From: DATCTV01 sp964400685
Lineage (GTDB): Bacteria; Desulfobacterota; Desulfomonilia; UBA1062
Length of the DNA: 30,000 nucleotides
Reading direction: 5' to 3'
NCBI GenBank assembly: GCA_964400685.1
Contig: CAYNVT010000045.1
Span: forward strand, 1 to 30,000
Part shown: piece by piece, positions 7,563-16,083 of the stretch
Layout of the letters: every line of letters begins with the position of its first letter
Position numbering within the stretch: position 1 is the first letter of the stretch
Made by a program: the position numbers and the translations under genes
Notes under the pieces: generated by a model
The model's database searches: none
What the model saw: only the letters and a program-made list of their open reading frames with translations
What the model was told of the DNA's origin: nothing

Positions 7563-8315
7563 CTAACGGATCGGATTAATTGGACCATCAATTCCGCCTT
7601 CCATATACTGGCGGATAAGAGGGTCTTTCGTATCTATGAAATCATCGGGCTGTCCTGAAAACACTATCCTGCCTTTATAAAGCATGGCCATAAAGTCAGC
7701 CATCATAAGGGCACCATGGATATCATGACTTATCACCAGGCTTGTTGCCTTTGTTTTTTTCTGAACCTCTTTTATGAGTATATTGATGGCATTGCTCATC
7801 ACAGGATCAAGCCCTGTGGTGGGTTCGTCAAAAAGCAGTATCTTAGGGTCCATGGCAATGGCTCTCGCAAGACCGACCCTCTTTCTCATCCCTCCTGAGA
7901 GCTGTGAGGGAAGCTTCTCCTGAATGCCAGAAAGTCCGACCTCTTTCAGAAGCTCAGAAACCATTTCGTCTACTTCATTCTTTTTCATATTAGTATGGAC
8001 TTTATACGGAAACCCGACATTATCTCCCACAGACAGGGAGTCGAATAAAGCGGCATCCTGAAAGCATACGCCAAAGTTTTTCCTTATTTCATTGAGTTCT
8101 ATATCATTCAGTTTCGTTACATCCTTGCCATCAATATGTATTTCTCCTGCATCCGGCTTAATCAAACCCAGGATATGTTTTATCATGACACTTTTTCCTG
8201 TGCCGCTCGGTCCTATGATTACCGTAGTTTTTCCTTCGGGTATAACAAGGTCTACACCGTCGAGAATTGTCTGTCCTTTAAACGATTTTTTCAATCCCTT
8301 AATTTCTATCTTCAT
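7563..8315 (-). CDS. ABC transporter ATPase, MlaF/Ttg2A-like
   Basis: A 250-residue nucleotide-binding subunit: Walker A GPSGTGKS (35-42), Q-loop Gln86, signature LSGGM (139-143), Walker B ILLFDE with Glu164, and switch His197. The FDSLSVGDNVGFP segment after the Q-loop and LSGGMRKRVGLARAIA are typical of MlaF, the ATPase of the Mla system that moves phospholipids between inner and outer membranes. Its usual partners MlaE (permease) and MlaD (MCE protein) are not in the window; the gene is last in the lgt operon. It overlaps the amidase gene by 17 bases. The specific role is therefore inference from sequence only. Confidence 0.85.
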   Translation of the reverse strand: MKIEIKGLKKSFKGQTILDGVDLVIPEGKTTVIIGPSGTGKSVMIKHILGLIKPDAGEIHIDGKDVTKLNDIELNEIRKNFGVCFQDAALFDSLSVGDNVGFPYKVHTNMKKNEVDEMVSELLKEVGLSGIQEKLPSQLSGGMRKRVGLARAIAMDPKILLFDEPTTGLDPVMSNAINILIKEVQKKTKATSLVISHDIHGALMMADFMAMLYKGRIVFSGQPDDFIDTKDPLIRQYMEGGIDGPINPIR

Positions 8316-9144
8316 TCAGCCACACCGTCCTGTAAAGATCAGATCTCCTGTGTTCAAGCAAAGGAAACCTTTTCTTCAGATTATCGCATTCATTCAGGTC
8401 AATCTCTATTATACTGAGGGACTCTCCCTCTCCCAGGTCGGCAACAACTTCTCCGAATGGCCCTGCAATAATCGAGTGCCCATAGGGAATATATTTAAAT
8501 TCATTGTTTCTTGCGGGCTGCACTCCTGCAACATAGCCTTGCAGCTCCATAGCACGCATCCTTACCAGCATCTCCCAGTGCGCCGGCCCGGTTGTCATTG
8601 AGAATGCGGCTGGGACAAACAATATCCTTACCCCCATATTTGCATGAAGCTGCGTCAATTGAGTGAATCTTATGTCATAACAGACAATAACCGAACACAT
8701 ACACCATGGTGTTTTAAAAGCACCCAGAACGTTTCCGGGCTTTACCGTCTCAGATTCAACAACCTTGGTCCCCCCCGGAGGATTACAGTCAAAAAGGTGT
8801 ATTTTATCATGAAGATATATTTCCTCTCCTTCGGGATCAATTACGAATGACCTGTTAAAAGGCTTTGCACCTCCGACTGTCCAAGGTACACTTCCTGCAA
8901 CTATATATATACGATTTTCCTGAGCCTTATTCTTTAACAGATCAATAGCATATTCAGTACAGTTAACCGCTTTTTTAATATGAAACGGCTCGTAAGGACA
9001 CAGAAACATCTCGGGGAGCACTGCTATAGATGCGCCACCAATGGCAGCCTCTTCAACCATGTCTGCTGCTTTCAAAATATTGCCGGTAATGTCGAGGCTC
9101 TGCTTTAACTGGCATAATCCTATTTTAACCTTATTAACGGCCAA
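8299..9144 (-). CDS. Carbon-nitrogen hydrolase (nitrilase superfamily amidase)
   Basis: The 281-residue protein has the full Glu-Lys-Cys triad of the nitrilase superfamily: Glu45 in LPEMFLCPY, Lys114 in LHDKIHLFD and Cys155 in VIVCYDIRF. The sequence around them is closest to the omega-amidase (Nit2-like) branch, which hydrolyses alpha-ketoglutaramate-type amides; the substrate here is not proven. Translation probably begins at a TTG at 9144, with a GAGG site six bases upstream that is part of the end of the adenylate cyclase gene. There is no in-frame ATG before the first strand. It is coupled to its neighbours: 3 bases after the cyclase stop, 17-base overlap with the ATPase gene. Confidence 0.9.
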   Translation of the reverse strand: MAVNKVKIGLCQLKQSLDITGNILKAADMVEEAAIGGASIAVLPEMFLCPYEPFHIKKAVNCTEYAIDLLKNKAQENRIYIVAGSVPWTVGGAKPFNRSFVIDPEGEEIYLHDKIHLFDCNPPGGTKVVESETVKPGNVLGAFKTPWCMCSVIVCYDIRFTQLTQLHANMGVRILFVPAAFSMTTGPAHWEMLVRMRAMELQGYVAGVQPARNNEFKYIPYGHSIIAGPFGEVVADLGEGESLSIIEIDLNECDNLKKRFPLLEHRRSDLYRTVWLNEDRN

Positions 9145-9147
9145 ATA

Positions 9148-11046
9148 TCACCTCATCCTTATAATTGACATCAGTTCCCTTGCCAGACTTTTTGAATCAA
9201 CGCTTCCCGGCAGCCATAGATTTATTTTTGTATCTTTTGAACACACACTGTTGAACCATGATTTTAATTCTTCCCGATCCATGTGCATACAGTAAATTTC
9301 ACTCCATGTATTCAATGCTATGACATCGATTTCTTTTATGGATTGAGATAAAGGCTGTTCGAGGTTTCCAATAAGAATAAGAGAACTGACCGATATGTTT
9401 TTCATTAGAGAATCCCTGTCAAGTCCTATTGAGGCTGCATCAGGAATCATTTTAATAAGATCTCTCATCAGGGTCTGGACATCGGAAAGATAAACACTGG
9501 TTGGATTCGGAAGCATGTGGCATGAAGTTGTGCTGTCGAACCGCCTGTTTAAAACCAGCCATGCTATTACGGAAGCAATCCTCCCCGCCGATGATATCAA
9601 ACCTGATTTATCGTTATAATCCGAGTTATTGAATACTTCCCAGACCCCCTTCGAAAAACCGAAATAAAGGTCATCATATGGCTTTTCATTTTTCTGGATC
9701 CTCTTTTCACTCTCTACCTTTTCCTCTTTTCTTACATATACGGATTCTATCCTTCGCCTTAATACTTCTATTTCCATGTCTTGAGAAATATCAGCCCTTG
9801 AACCGGCAGATGTTGCATCTATAAGAAGAGCCATAGCCGACTTGTTCAAAAATTCATGTATATGGTTACCGAAAAGCTTATAAGATTTTATGTTCCAGTC
9901 GGGAAAAACATTAAGATGTTCTAATGTCTTCAACGACCATCCCCATTCTTTCACAAGTTCAGATATTAATGTCTGTTTATGACTGTTTCCGGTCGACAGC
10001 AGATGATGTGGTTTAATCCCGGGTGATGATTTAAGGTATATGCATTTTCTCATTAAATCAGCAGTATGGGAGCTCCCTTCCTGCGAGTAATGTCTTTCAA
10101 TTCTTCTAAAGGCCTCTATATACGGATCAATTATTTCATTATGCTTTGCTTCATGGACCTTTCTTTTAAGATTATTGCAGAATAATTCAGCACCTCCTCT
10201 TGTTTCGAGATGCATTCTGACCTGTGCCATCTTCAAAACGCTTTTAAGCGGATCACTCAAGGCCTTGTGCATCTGCCATAAAGCAGCACCCAGCAGTTCA
10301 TCTCTCGGAATTACATCAAGGTCTCCTAGATCAAGAAAATCTTCAGGACTTATCCCCTCGATATTCGACAAATTTTTTACTGTTTCATTATATACATTAT
10401 TATTTTCCGCTGATGGTATTATCCACCAGACCGGAATTCTTCCTTCAATAAGAGTCATTGTCCTGTAGAACTCTTCTTTTAGGAGACTTTTTAGGGATGA
10501 CCCTGCCCCTTCATGAGAGATCGCCCCGAAATTATTATTCTTAACATCTTCAATATCCAGCAGAAAAAAATATACCTCCTTATTGTATAAACCTGAAGCC
10601 CACCTGCTTATGATTTCAAGTTTCTTCCCAAGCAGTTTCATCCGCCTTTCGCCTATTTCACAGGCATTGACTACAACCCATATGTCACAGTCGCTGTCAT
10701 GGGTTTCAGCGACACTTCCGAGGCTGCCTATTGTAAATATTCCTTCGATTTCACGTATTCTGGGCATGCTTTCCTGAATTGATTTAAAGGATATTTTTTC
10801 AGGTATCATTGAAAAGACATCTATTCTGGATTCTGAAGGCCTTTCCATGATTTTTATACCGCATGGACAGTTTTCATTTCCAGAGTATCCCGGCAATCCG
10901 GAATGGTTCAAATGAAGAAGCAGAGGAATCAGTTTCAGTACAAGATCTGCCCTGAGCGAGTCATTCTCATACATTATTCTGTGCTTGTACCTGTTGTAGT
11001 TCAAAAAGGCCCTTTTGTTTGAGATAAGCCTGCTGCTGTGAATCAT
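9148..11046 (-). CDS. Class I adenylate cyclase-like protein, short C-terminus
   Basis: The 632-residue protein resembles the enterobacterial CyaA class, which makes cAMP from ATP. Matches seen by eye include IPLLLHLNHSGLPGY (40-54), the nucleotidyltransferase motif IGSLGSVAETHDSDCDIWV (106-124) with metal ligands Asp119 and Asp121, a KEEFYRTMTLIEGR block, and LLGAALWQMHKALSDPLK. Later blocks (ELVKEWGW, SVIAWLVLNRRFDS, LNTWSEIYCMH) match the middle of E. coli CyaA. The protein then stops, about 200 residues short of the 848-residue E. coli enzyme, whose C-terminal part is regulatory. A short, moderately conserved linker lies near 420-450. It is 3 bases after lgt; no clear ribosome site is seen before the ATG. 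Confidence 0.85.
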   Translation of the reverse strand: MIHSSRLISNKRAFLNYNRYKHRIMYENDSLRADLVLKLIPLLLHLNHSGLPGYSGNENCPCGIKIMERPSESRIDVFSMIPEKISFKSIQESMPRIREIEGIFTIGSLGSVAETHDSDCDIWVVVNACEIGERRMKLLGKKLEIISRWASGLYNKEVYFFLLDIEDVKNNNFGAISHEGAGSSLKSLLKEEFYRTMTLIEGRIPVWWIIPSAENNNVYNETVKNLSNIEGISPEDFLDLGDLDVIPRDELLGAALWQMHKALSDPLKSVLKMAQVRMHLETRGGAELFCNNLKRKVHEAKHNEIIDPYIEAFRRIERHYSQEGSSHTADLMRKCIYLKSSPGIKPHHLLSTGNSHKQTLISELVKEWGWSLKTLEHLNVFPDWNIKSYKLFGNHIHEFLNKSAMALLIDATSAGSRADISQDMEIEVLRRRIESVYVRKEEKVESEKRIQKNEKPYDDLYFGFSKGVWEVFNNSDYNDKSGLISSAGRIASVIAWLVLNRRFDSTTSCHMLPNPTSVYLSDVQTLMRDLIKMIPDAASIGLDRDSLMKNISVSSLILIGNLEQPLSQSIKEIDVIALNTWSEIYCMHMDREELKSWFNSVCSKDTKINLWLPGSVDSKSLARELMSIIRMR

Positions 11047-11049
11047 ATA

Positions 11050-11907
11050 TTATCTGGGTTTTGCCTTTTTCTTTTTAGGCTTCATATTCAGCTGACTGTC
11101 GGGTTGCTTTTGAGATACTGTTTTCAGAGACTCGTTATGAGACCTTGCATAAAAAAAGACAACAATTCCCAGTCCCATCATCAGAAAGCAAAGTATCTGC
11201 CCCATAGTCAAAGGACCAATTATTAATCCTTTCTGGACATCAGGCTGCCTGAAAAATTCCAGAATAAATCTGAATAATCCATAAAAGAAAAGAAATGCGG
11301 AGAGAATCACACCGTTTATTTTCGATTTAAAGCTGATCCCGTATACGATTAGGAATAGGATTAAACCCTCCAGAGACGCTTCGTACAGCTGTGACGGATG
11401 CCTTGGCTGAGGGCCCCCTCCAGGAAAAACCATTCCCCAGGGGACATCGGTAACACGTCCATACAGTTCTCCATTAATAAAGTTGCCTATCCTTCCGAAA
11501 AAAAGGCCTGGTGGAGCAGCCAATGCACCCATATCTGCAAGCATCAGAAAGTTTTTGTTTCTCCTTTTTGCAAATATGTACCCGGCAGCAAGCAGTCCTA
11601 TAAGACCTCCATGAAAAGACATTCCTCCTTTCCATGGCATGAGAATTTCCAGCGGCCTAAACGCATAATAAGAAAAATCATAGATAATACAATAGCCTAT
11701 GCGAGCACCTATTATGAGGCCGGCAATCGAATAGGCAAATAAATCCTCGATTTCAAGCCTTGAAAGGCCGTTTTGTCTCCTTTTTGAAGCTGAATTTACA
11801 ATCAGAAAAGCCAATATGAAGCCTATTACATACATAAGTCCGTACCATCTTATCTGCAACGGGCCCCAGATGTTAACAAGAACAGGGTCGATATCGGGAT
11901 ATTTCAT
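11050..11907 (-). CDS. lgt: Prolipoprotein diacylglyceryl transferase
   Basis: Lgt attaches diacylglycerol from phosphatidylglycerol to the lipobox cysteine of prolipoproteins in the inner membrane. The 285 residues include about seven hydrophobic segments, the IRWYGLMY segment near residue 20, HGG at 99-101 and the signature GRIGNFINGELYGR (138-151) with the essential Arg and Asn residues, then the RHPSQLYEA block. The C-terminus ends in a lysine-rich cytoplasmic tail. It is the first gene of the operon with the cyclase, amidase and MlaF-like genes. The 111-base gap to carD holds divergent promoters. Two predicted lipoproteins in this window are substrates in principle. Confidence 0.96.
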   Translation of the reverse strand: MKYPDIDPVLVNIWGPLQIRWYGLMYVIGFILAFLIVNSASKRRQNGLSRLEIEDLFAYSIAGLIIGARIGYCIIYDFSYYAFRPLEILMPWKGGMSFHGGLIGLLAAGYIFAKRRNKNFLMLADMGALAAPPGLFFGRIGNFINGELYGRVTDVPWGMVFPGGGPQPRHPSQLYEASLEGLILFLIVYGISFKSKINGVILSAFLFFYGLFRFILEFFRQPDVQKGLIIGPLTMGQILCFLMMGLGIVVFFYARSHNESLKTVSQKQPDSQLNMKPKKKKAKPR

Positions 11908-11916
11908 ACATTCATG

Positions 11917-11944
11917 ATTCTCATATCAAAGGTGTCTAAGTCAA
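11917..11944 (-). promoter_or_regulatory. Candidate promoter of the lgt operon
   Basis: On the minus strand TTGACT (11939-11944) is followed after 16 bases by GAGAAT (11917-11922). The -35 box is good and the -10 box matches at four of six positions. The predicted start would lie very near the lgt ATG, giving a very short leader, which fits the absence of a ribosome site. Confidence 0.4.
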
Positions 11945-11963
11945 GAGTATGCCAGTGGTTATG

Positions 11964-11992
11964 TTGACTTATTTCCCGGCGTTTGATATTAT
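11964..11992 (+). promoter_or_regulatory. Sigma-70 promoter of the carD operon
   Basis: TTGACT (11964-11969), a 17-base spacer and TATTAT (11987-11992) form one of the best promoter matches in the window. Transcription would start near 12000, leaving a leader of about 20 bases with an AAAGGA site before the carD ATG at 12019. It is back-to-back with the lgt promoter. Confidence 0.7.
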
Positions 11993-12018
11993 TTTCCGAA
12001 TTGAAAGGAAAATCAGAC

Positions 12019-12504
12019 ATGTTCAAAGTTGATGATGTGGTCGTATATCCCGCTCATGGTGTAGCCGAAATCGAATCCATCGAAGAAAGAGATATTTCAG
12101 GCACCAAACTTTCATTCATGATAATGAAGGTCCTGGATACCCAGATGACAGTTATGGTTCCGGTAAACAATATTAATAACGTAGGAATAAGGCCCTTAAT
12201 CGGTAAAAGTGAGATCGATAAGGTTTACAGCATTTTGAAGCAAAAGGACGTGCATATCGATAACCAGACATGGAACCGCCGCTACAGGGAATATATGGAA
12301 AAAATTAAAAGCGGCAACGCTACTGAGATTGCCGAAGTACTGAGAGACCTTAATATATTGAAAAAAGGCAAAGAACTTTCTTTCGGTGAACGCAAGATGT
12401 ATGATACAGCTAAAACATTGCTGGTTAACGAAATTTTCATCTCCAGAAAACTCAACAAAGCAGCGGTAGAGAAAAAGATTACTGATGCTCTCGGCAAAGA
12501 ATGA
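12019..12504 (+). CDS. CarD/CdnL-family RNA polymerase-binding regulator
   Basis: The 161-residue product starts MFKVDDVVVYPAHGVAEIE, the typical start of the RNA polymerase interaction domain that binds the beta subunit. The helical C-terminal DNA-binding domain spans about 65-161 (RDLNILKKGKELSFGERKMYD is a family hallmark). Members stabilise open promoter complexes, often at rRNA promoters, and are essential in several bacteria. I chose the ATG at 12019, which has an AAAGGA site and gives the conserved N-terminus; the upstream ATG at 11983 overlaps the promoter -10 region. It is the first gene of a rightward operon, 22 bases before the PIN/TRAM gene. Confidence 0.93.
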   Translation: MFKVDDVVVYPAHGVAEIESIEERDISGTKLSFMIMKVLDTQMTVMVPVNNINNVGIRPLIGKSEIDKVYSILKQKDVHIDNQTWNRRYREYMEKIKSGNATEIAEVLRDLNILKKGKELSFGERKMYDTAKTLLVNEIFISRKLNKAAVEKKITDALGKE

Positions 12505-12526
12505 TATTAAAAAAGGATGAACTGAT

Positions 12527-13513
12527 ATGAAATGGGTGGTCAGACTGGCTATTGCGGTAATCATTTTTTACGGCACCTTCACTTATGCACGGCAAAATAT
12601 GAAGGAATGGTACTGGCTTGTCATATTGCCTGCAATAGGACTTTTGTCCTTTGCTTCAATAGTATTCTCAGAAATGCGTGGTTATGCACTGCACCCCATG
12701 GCTTATGTAGGAGGCCTCCTATGCACGATACTCGGATTGATAATTGGAAGCCTTATCGGTTACAATTTCCTGGATAATGTAGAAGGCGGAATTTATATCT
12801 TCTTCATCCTTAATGTGATTTTCGGCTATCTCGGATATTCAATCGGGGTAAGCTGGGGCAAAGAACTGGGCAATCTCCCTGCGTTTGCAAGGAAAAAGAA
12901 TATCGGGGCACCCCGCTCCAAGATACTTGATACCAGCGTAATAATTGACGGCAGGATACCGGATATATGCGCCACGGGATTCATAGAGGGTAAGATAATA
13001 GTACCGCAATTCGTTCTTAATGAACTTCAGCACATAGCTGACTCTACAGACGGTCTTAAGAGGGCCAGAGGAAGACGGGGGCTTGATGTATTGAACAAGC
13101 TCCAGAACATCCCGAATATCAAGATAGAGATAAGCGAGATTGAATATTCCAAAGTCAAAGAGGTCGATTCGAAACTTATCTCGCTGGCGAAAGAACTGGA
13201 TGCCGACATACTTACAAATGATTTCAATCTTAATAAAGTAGCACAGATCAGGGGTGTAAATGTCCTTAATATAAACCTTCTTGCAAATGCCATTAAGCCT
13301 ATTGTTCTGCCTGGAGAAACACTCACTGTTACCGTTACAAAGCAGGGCAAGGAAAAGGGCCAGGGTGTCGCTTACCTCGACGACGGAACAATGGTTGTAA
13401 TCGAACAGGGGGAAAACCTTTTGAACACGGAAGTTGAAGCAGTTGTAACTTCTATCCTGCAGACTCCTGCAGGCCGTATGATATTCGCCTCTTCAAAGAA
13501 TGGAAACCAGTAG
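12527..13513 (+). CDS. Membrane PIN/TRAM-domain protein, YacL-like
   Basis: The 328-residue protein has four hydrophobic segments at the N-terminus (about 5-20, 30-48, 58-80, 88-108), then a PIN nuclease-fold domain (about 131-255) and a TRAM RNA-binding domain (about 260-325). The acidic PIN site is visible: Asp135 in ILDTSVIIDG, Glu166 in NELQ, Asp214 and Asp232 in TNDFNL. Such YacL-type proteins are widely conserved but poorly characterised; a membrane-tethered RNase is inferred. Its position between carD and ispD repeats the arrangement around yacL in Bacillus. The ATG at 12527 has an AAAGGATGA site; the end overlaps ispD by 14 bases. Confidence 0.92.
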   Translation: MKWVVRLAIAVIIFYGTFTYARQNMKEWYWLVILPAIGLLSFASIVFSEMRGYALHPMAYVGGLLCTILGLIIGSLIGYNFLDNVEGGIYIFFILNVIFGYLGYSIGVSWGKELGNLPAFARKKNIGAPRSKILDTSVIIDGRIPDICATGFIEGKIIVPQFVLNELQHIADSTDGLKRARGRRGLDVLNKLQNIPNIKIEISEIEYSKVKEVDSKLISLAKELDADILTNDFNLNKVAQIRGVNVLNINLLANAIKPIVLPGETLTVTVTKQGKEKGQGVAYLDDGTMVVIEQGENLLNTEVEAVVTSILQTPAGRMIFASSKNGNQ

Positions 13514-14180
13514 TGCAATAGTCGTAGCAGGGGGCACCGGCAAAAGATTCGGCGGAAAAAAACAGTTTATAAATCTCGAAGGTGAGATTGTTCTCAAGAT
13601 CGCAGTAAAAGCCTTTGACATCCCTTACATAGACCGGATTGTTGTTGTGGTGCCCGAAGAAGATGTCGATGAAGTTCAGTCCTGCCTCATGGGATTCAAG
13701 AATGATATCAGAATCGTATCAGGCGGTAAGGCAAGGCATAACTCTGTGATGAATGGTCTTAATGCCGCAGGAAATTGCGATATTGCACTTATTCATGACG
13801 GTGTCAGGCCATTTGTGACAGAGAAGCTTATAAAAAAAGTGATCGAGGGAACAAGAGGTGCGGATGGATGCATCCCTGTGCTGCCTGTAACGGATACAAT
13901 AAAAATATCTGAAAACGGTTTTATCAGGAAAACTGTTCCGCGTGAGCATCTCTTTACTGTCCAGACACCCCAGGCATTCAAGATGAAAAAGATATTGGAT
14001 GCACATAATAAGGTCATGGGGAGAGAATTTATACCGACCGATGACAGCATCCTTATCGAGGAATCAGGCGGTTTAGTCAGGATAGTGGAAGGGGAGCGTT
14101 TCAATATAAAGATAACGCTGCCCGAAGACATGATATTAGCGGAGGCGATTTATGCCTTTCAGAATCGGAACAGGATTTGA
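13500..14180 (+). CDS. ispD: 2-C-methyl-D-erythritol 4-phosphate cytidylyltransferase
   Basis: IspD couples MEP to CTP, step 3 of the non-mevalonate isoprenoid pathway, in the cytoplasm. The 226-residue protein shows the nucleotide-binding N-terminus SSAIVVAGGTGKRFGGKKQF (4-23), the IHDGVRPFV block near residue 100, the PVTDTIK block and the TPQAFK block near residue 155. The start ATG overlaps the last codons of the PIN/TRAM gene by 14 bases, and the end overlaps ispF by 29 bases, so all three are coupled. Normal length and no missing key motif. Confidence 0.96.
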   Translation: METSSAIVVAGGTGKRFGGKKQFINLEGEIVLKIAVKAFDIPYIDRIVVVVPEEDVDEVQSCLMGFKNDIRIVSGGKARHNSVMNGLNAAGNCDIALIHDGVRPFVTEKLIKKVIEGTRGADGCIPVLPVTDTIKISENGFIRKTVPREHLFTVQTPQAFKMKKILDAHNKVMGREFIPTDDSILIEESGGLVRIVEGERFNIKITLPEDMILAEAIYAFQNRNRI

Positions 14181-14634
14181 CATTCACAGACTTGTCGAAG
14201 GCAGGCCGCTTGTACTGGGCGGGATAACGATCCCTTATGAAAAAGGTCTTCTGGGCCATTCCGATGGTGATGTCATAATACATGCAATATGCGATGCAAT
14301 ACTAGGTGCCCTGGCCATGGGTGACATAGGCGTCATGTTCCCTGACAGTTCACAGGAGACGAAAGACATATATTCAATCAGGATGCTTGAAACGATTGCC
14401 GAAATTGCAAAAAAACGCTACACAATCTCCAACATTGACTGCAACTGCATCTGCGAAAAGCCGAAACTATCGGGATATCGTGAAGCAATGACGGACATGG
14501 TATCTAAAGCAGCAGGCATAGGCAAAACTCAGGTTTCGATCAAGTTCAGGACATATGAAGGTCTTGGCGAGATCGGCAGCTCGAATGCAATCGCAGCCCA
14601 GGCAGTGGCACTCCTCGAAGAAAGGAAGGATTAG
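14152..14634 (+). CDS. ispF: 2-C-methyl-D-erythritol 2,4-cyclodiphosphate synthase
   Basis: IspF makes the cyclodiphosphate intermediate of the MEP pathway, working as a trimer with zinc. Zinc ligands are visible as Asp10 and His12 in GFDIHRL and His44 in HSDGDVIIHAI. The C-terminal RTYEGLGEIGSSNAIAAQA block (about 133-151) carries the second metal-site glutamate. The 160-residue length is typical. It overlaps ispD by 29 bases and is followed by cysS after 5 bases. IspE is not in the window. Confidence 0.96.
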   Translation: MPFRIGTGFDIHRLVEGRPLVLGGITIPYEKGLLGHSDGDVIIHAICDAILGALAMGDIGVMFPDSSQETKDIYSIRMLETIAEIAKKRYTISNIDCNCICEKPKLSGYREAMTDMVSKAAGIGKTQVSIKFRTYEGLGEIGSSNAIAAQAVALLEERKD

Positions 14635-14639
14635 GACAT

Positions 14640-16070
14640 ATGGCTCTGGAAATATATTCGACACCGGAAAAGAAGAAGAAGGAATTCAAACCGATCAACG
14701 GTGATAAAGTCGGCATGTATGTATGCGGGATGACAGTATACGACATGTGCCATATCGGACACGCAAGAAGCCAGATCGTATTTGATGTAATATCAAGATT
14801 TCTGCGCCACAAGGGTTTCGACCTGACCTATGTACGAAACTACACGGATGTCGACGACAAGATAATCGCCCGCGCCAACAAGGAAGGTGTCTCTTCACAG
14901 GAACTGGCAGAACGTTATATCGATGAATTTTCAAAAGACATGGATATTCTAAAGGTTAAAAAGCCCGACATAGAACCCAAAGCCACCGAGCATATTCCGC
15001 AGATTATCGAAATGGTCAAAACTTTGATTGAAAAAAGTCTCGCATATGAATCGGGCGGCAGCGTTTATTACAGGGTCTCGAAATTCAGGCCTTATGGCTA
15101 CCTGAGCGGCCGCAGGCTTGAAGAGATGATAGCAGGGGCAAGGGTTGATATCGATGAAAGCAAGGAAGACCCGCTTGATTTCGCCCTGTGGAAAAAGAGC
15201 AAACCGGGAGAACCTCTATGGGACAGCCCATGGTCGCTGGGCAGACCCGGCTGGCATATAGAATGCTCAGCCATGAGCACGCATTATTTAGGGCCTCAGC
15301 TTGACATCCACGGCGGCGGCAAAGACCTTATGTTCCCGCATCATGAAAACGAGATAGCCCAGTCCGAAGGAGTATACGAAAAGACCTTCGTCAAATACTG
15401 GGTACACAATGGTTTCGTCACAATCAACGGCGAGAAAATGAGCAAATCGCTGGGGAATTTCCTCACCATCAGGGAGATCACCAAGACCACCCACCCCGAA
15501 GTATTGAGGCTCATGCTCGTATCAAGCCACTACAGAACCCCTATCGATTATTCTGAAGAAGCTCTCGAAACATCAAGACAGACCCTTATACGATTTTATG
15601 AGATGCTTAAGCGTGTTTACCTTTCAGCGGAAACATCCGGGGAATCCAGGCTCTCTGAGGCGATTCAATCTTTCATGACAGGATTTGATGAAGCCATGTG
15701 CGACGACTTCAACACGGCACGTGCGATCGCATGCATTCATGAACTCACAACCTCGGCCAACAAAATCTTAGACGAAACTCCATCTCTCGCTGCAAGCGAT
15801 AAGGCATCAATGGCAGACGCAATAAGACTGGTTAATGATGTGCTCGGAATTCTCGAAGAAGAGCCTGCTGCATTCCTTGAAAAGATGAGGCATTCAGGCC
15901 TGAGGGATGCAGGCCTTACTGAAACCGGCATTGAAGCATTTATCAATGAGAGAAATGCCGCACGGAAAAACAGGGACTTTAAACGCGCCGATGAAATCAG
16001 GGACATGCTCAAGGATAAGGGCATACAGTTAAAGGACTCGGCTTCCGGTACAACCTGGGAGAAGCTGTAA
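14640..16070 (+). CDS. cysS: Cysteinyl-tRNA synthetase
   Basis: This class I synthetase charges tRNA-Cys. The 476-residue sequence has the zinc ligand Cys29 in GMYVCGMTVYD, the HIGH motif at 38-41, a second zinc ligand in WHIECSAMS, the GGGKDLMFPHHENEIAQSE block, and the KMSKS loop in NGEKMSKSLGNF. The C-terminal helical DALR and anticodon-binding parts are present (about 330-476). It ends the carD-led operon. The stop is 13 bases from the end of the convergent Crp-family gene, with no clear hairpin between them. Confidence 0.97.
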   Translation: MALEIYSTPEKKKKEFKPINGDKVGMYVCGMTVYDMCHIGHARSQIVFDVISRFLRHKGFDLTYVRNYTDVDDKIIARANKEGVSSQELAERYIDEFSKDMDILKVKKPDIEPKATEHIPQIIEMVKTLIEKSLAYESGGSVYYRVSKFRPYGYLSGRRLEEMIAGARVDIDESKEDPLDFALWKKSKPGEPLWDSPWSLGRPGWHIECSAMSTHYLGPQLDIHGGGKDLMFPHHENEIAQSEGVYEKTFVKYWVHNGFVTINGEKMSKSLGNFLTIREITKTTHPEVLRLMLVSSHYRTPIDYSEEALETSRQTLIRFYEMLKRVYLSAETSGESRLSEAIQSFMTGFDEAMCDDFNTARAIACIHELTTSANKILDETPSLAASDKASMADAIRLVNDVLGILEEEPAAFLEKMRHSGLRDAGLTETGIEAFINERNAARKNRDFKRADEIRDMLKDKGIQLKDSASGTTWEKL

Positions 16071-16083
16071 CCCTTCGTGCCAA

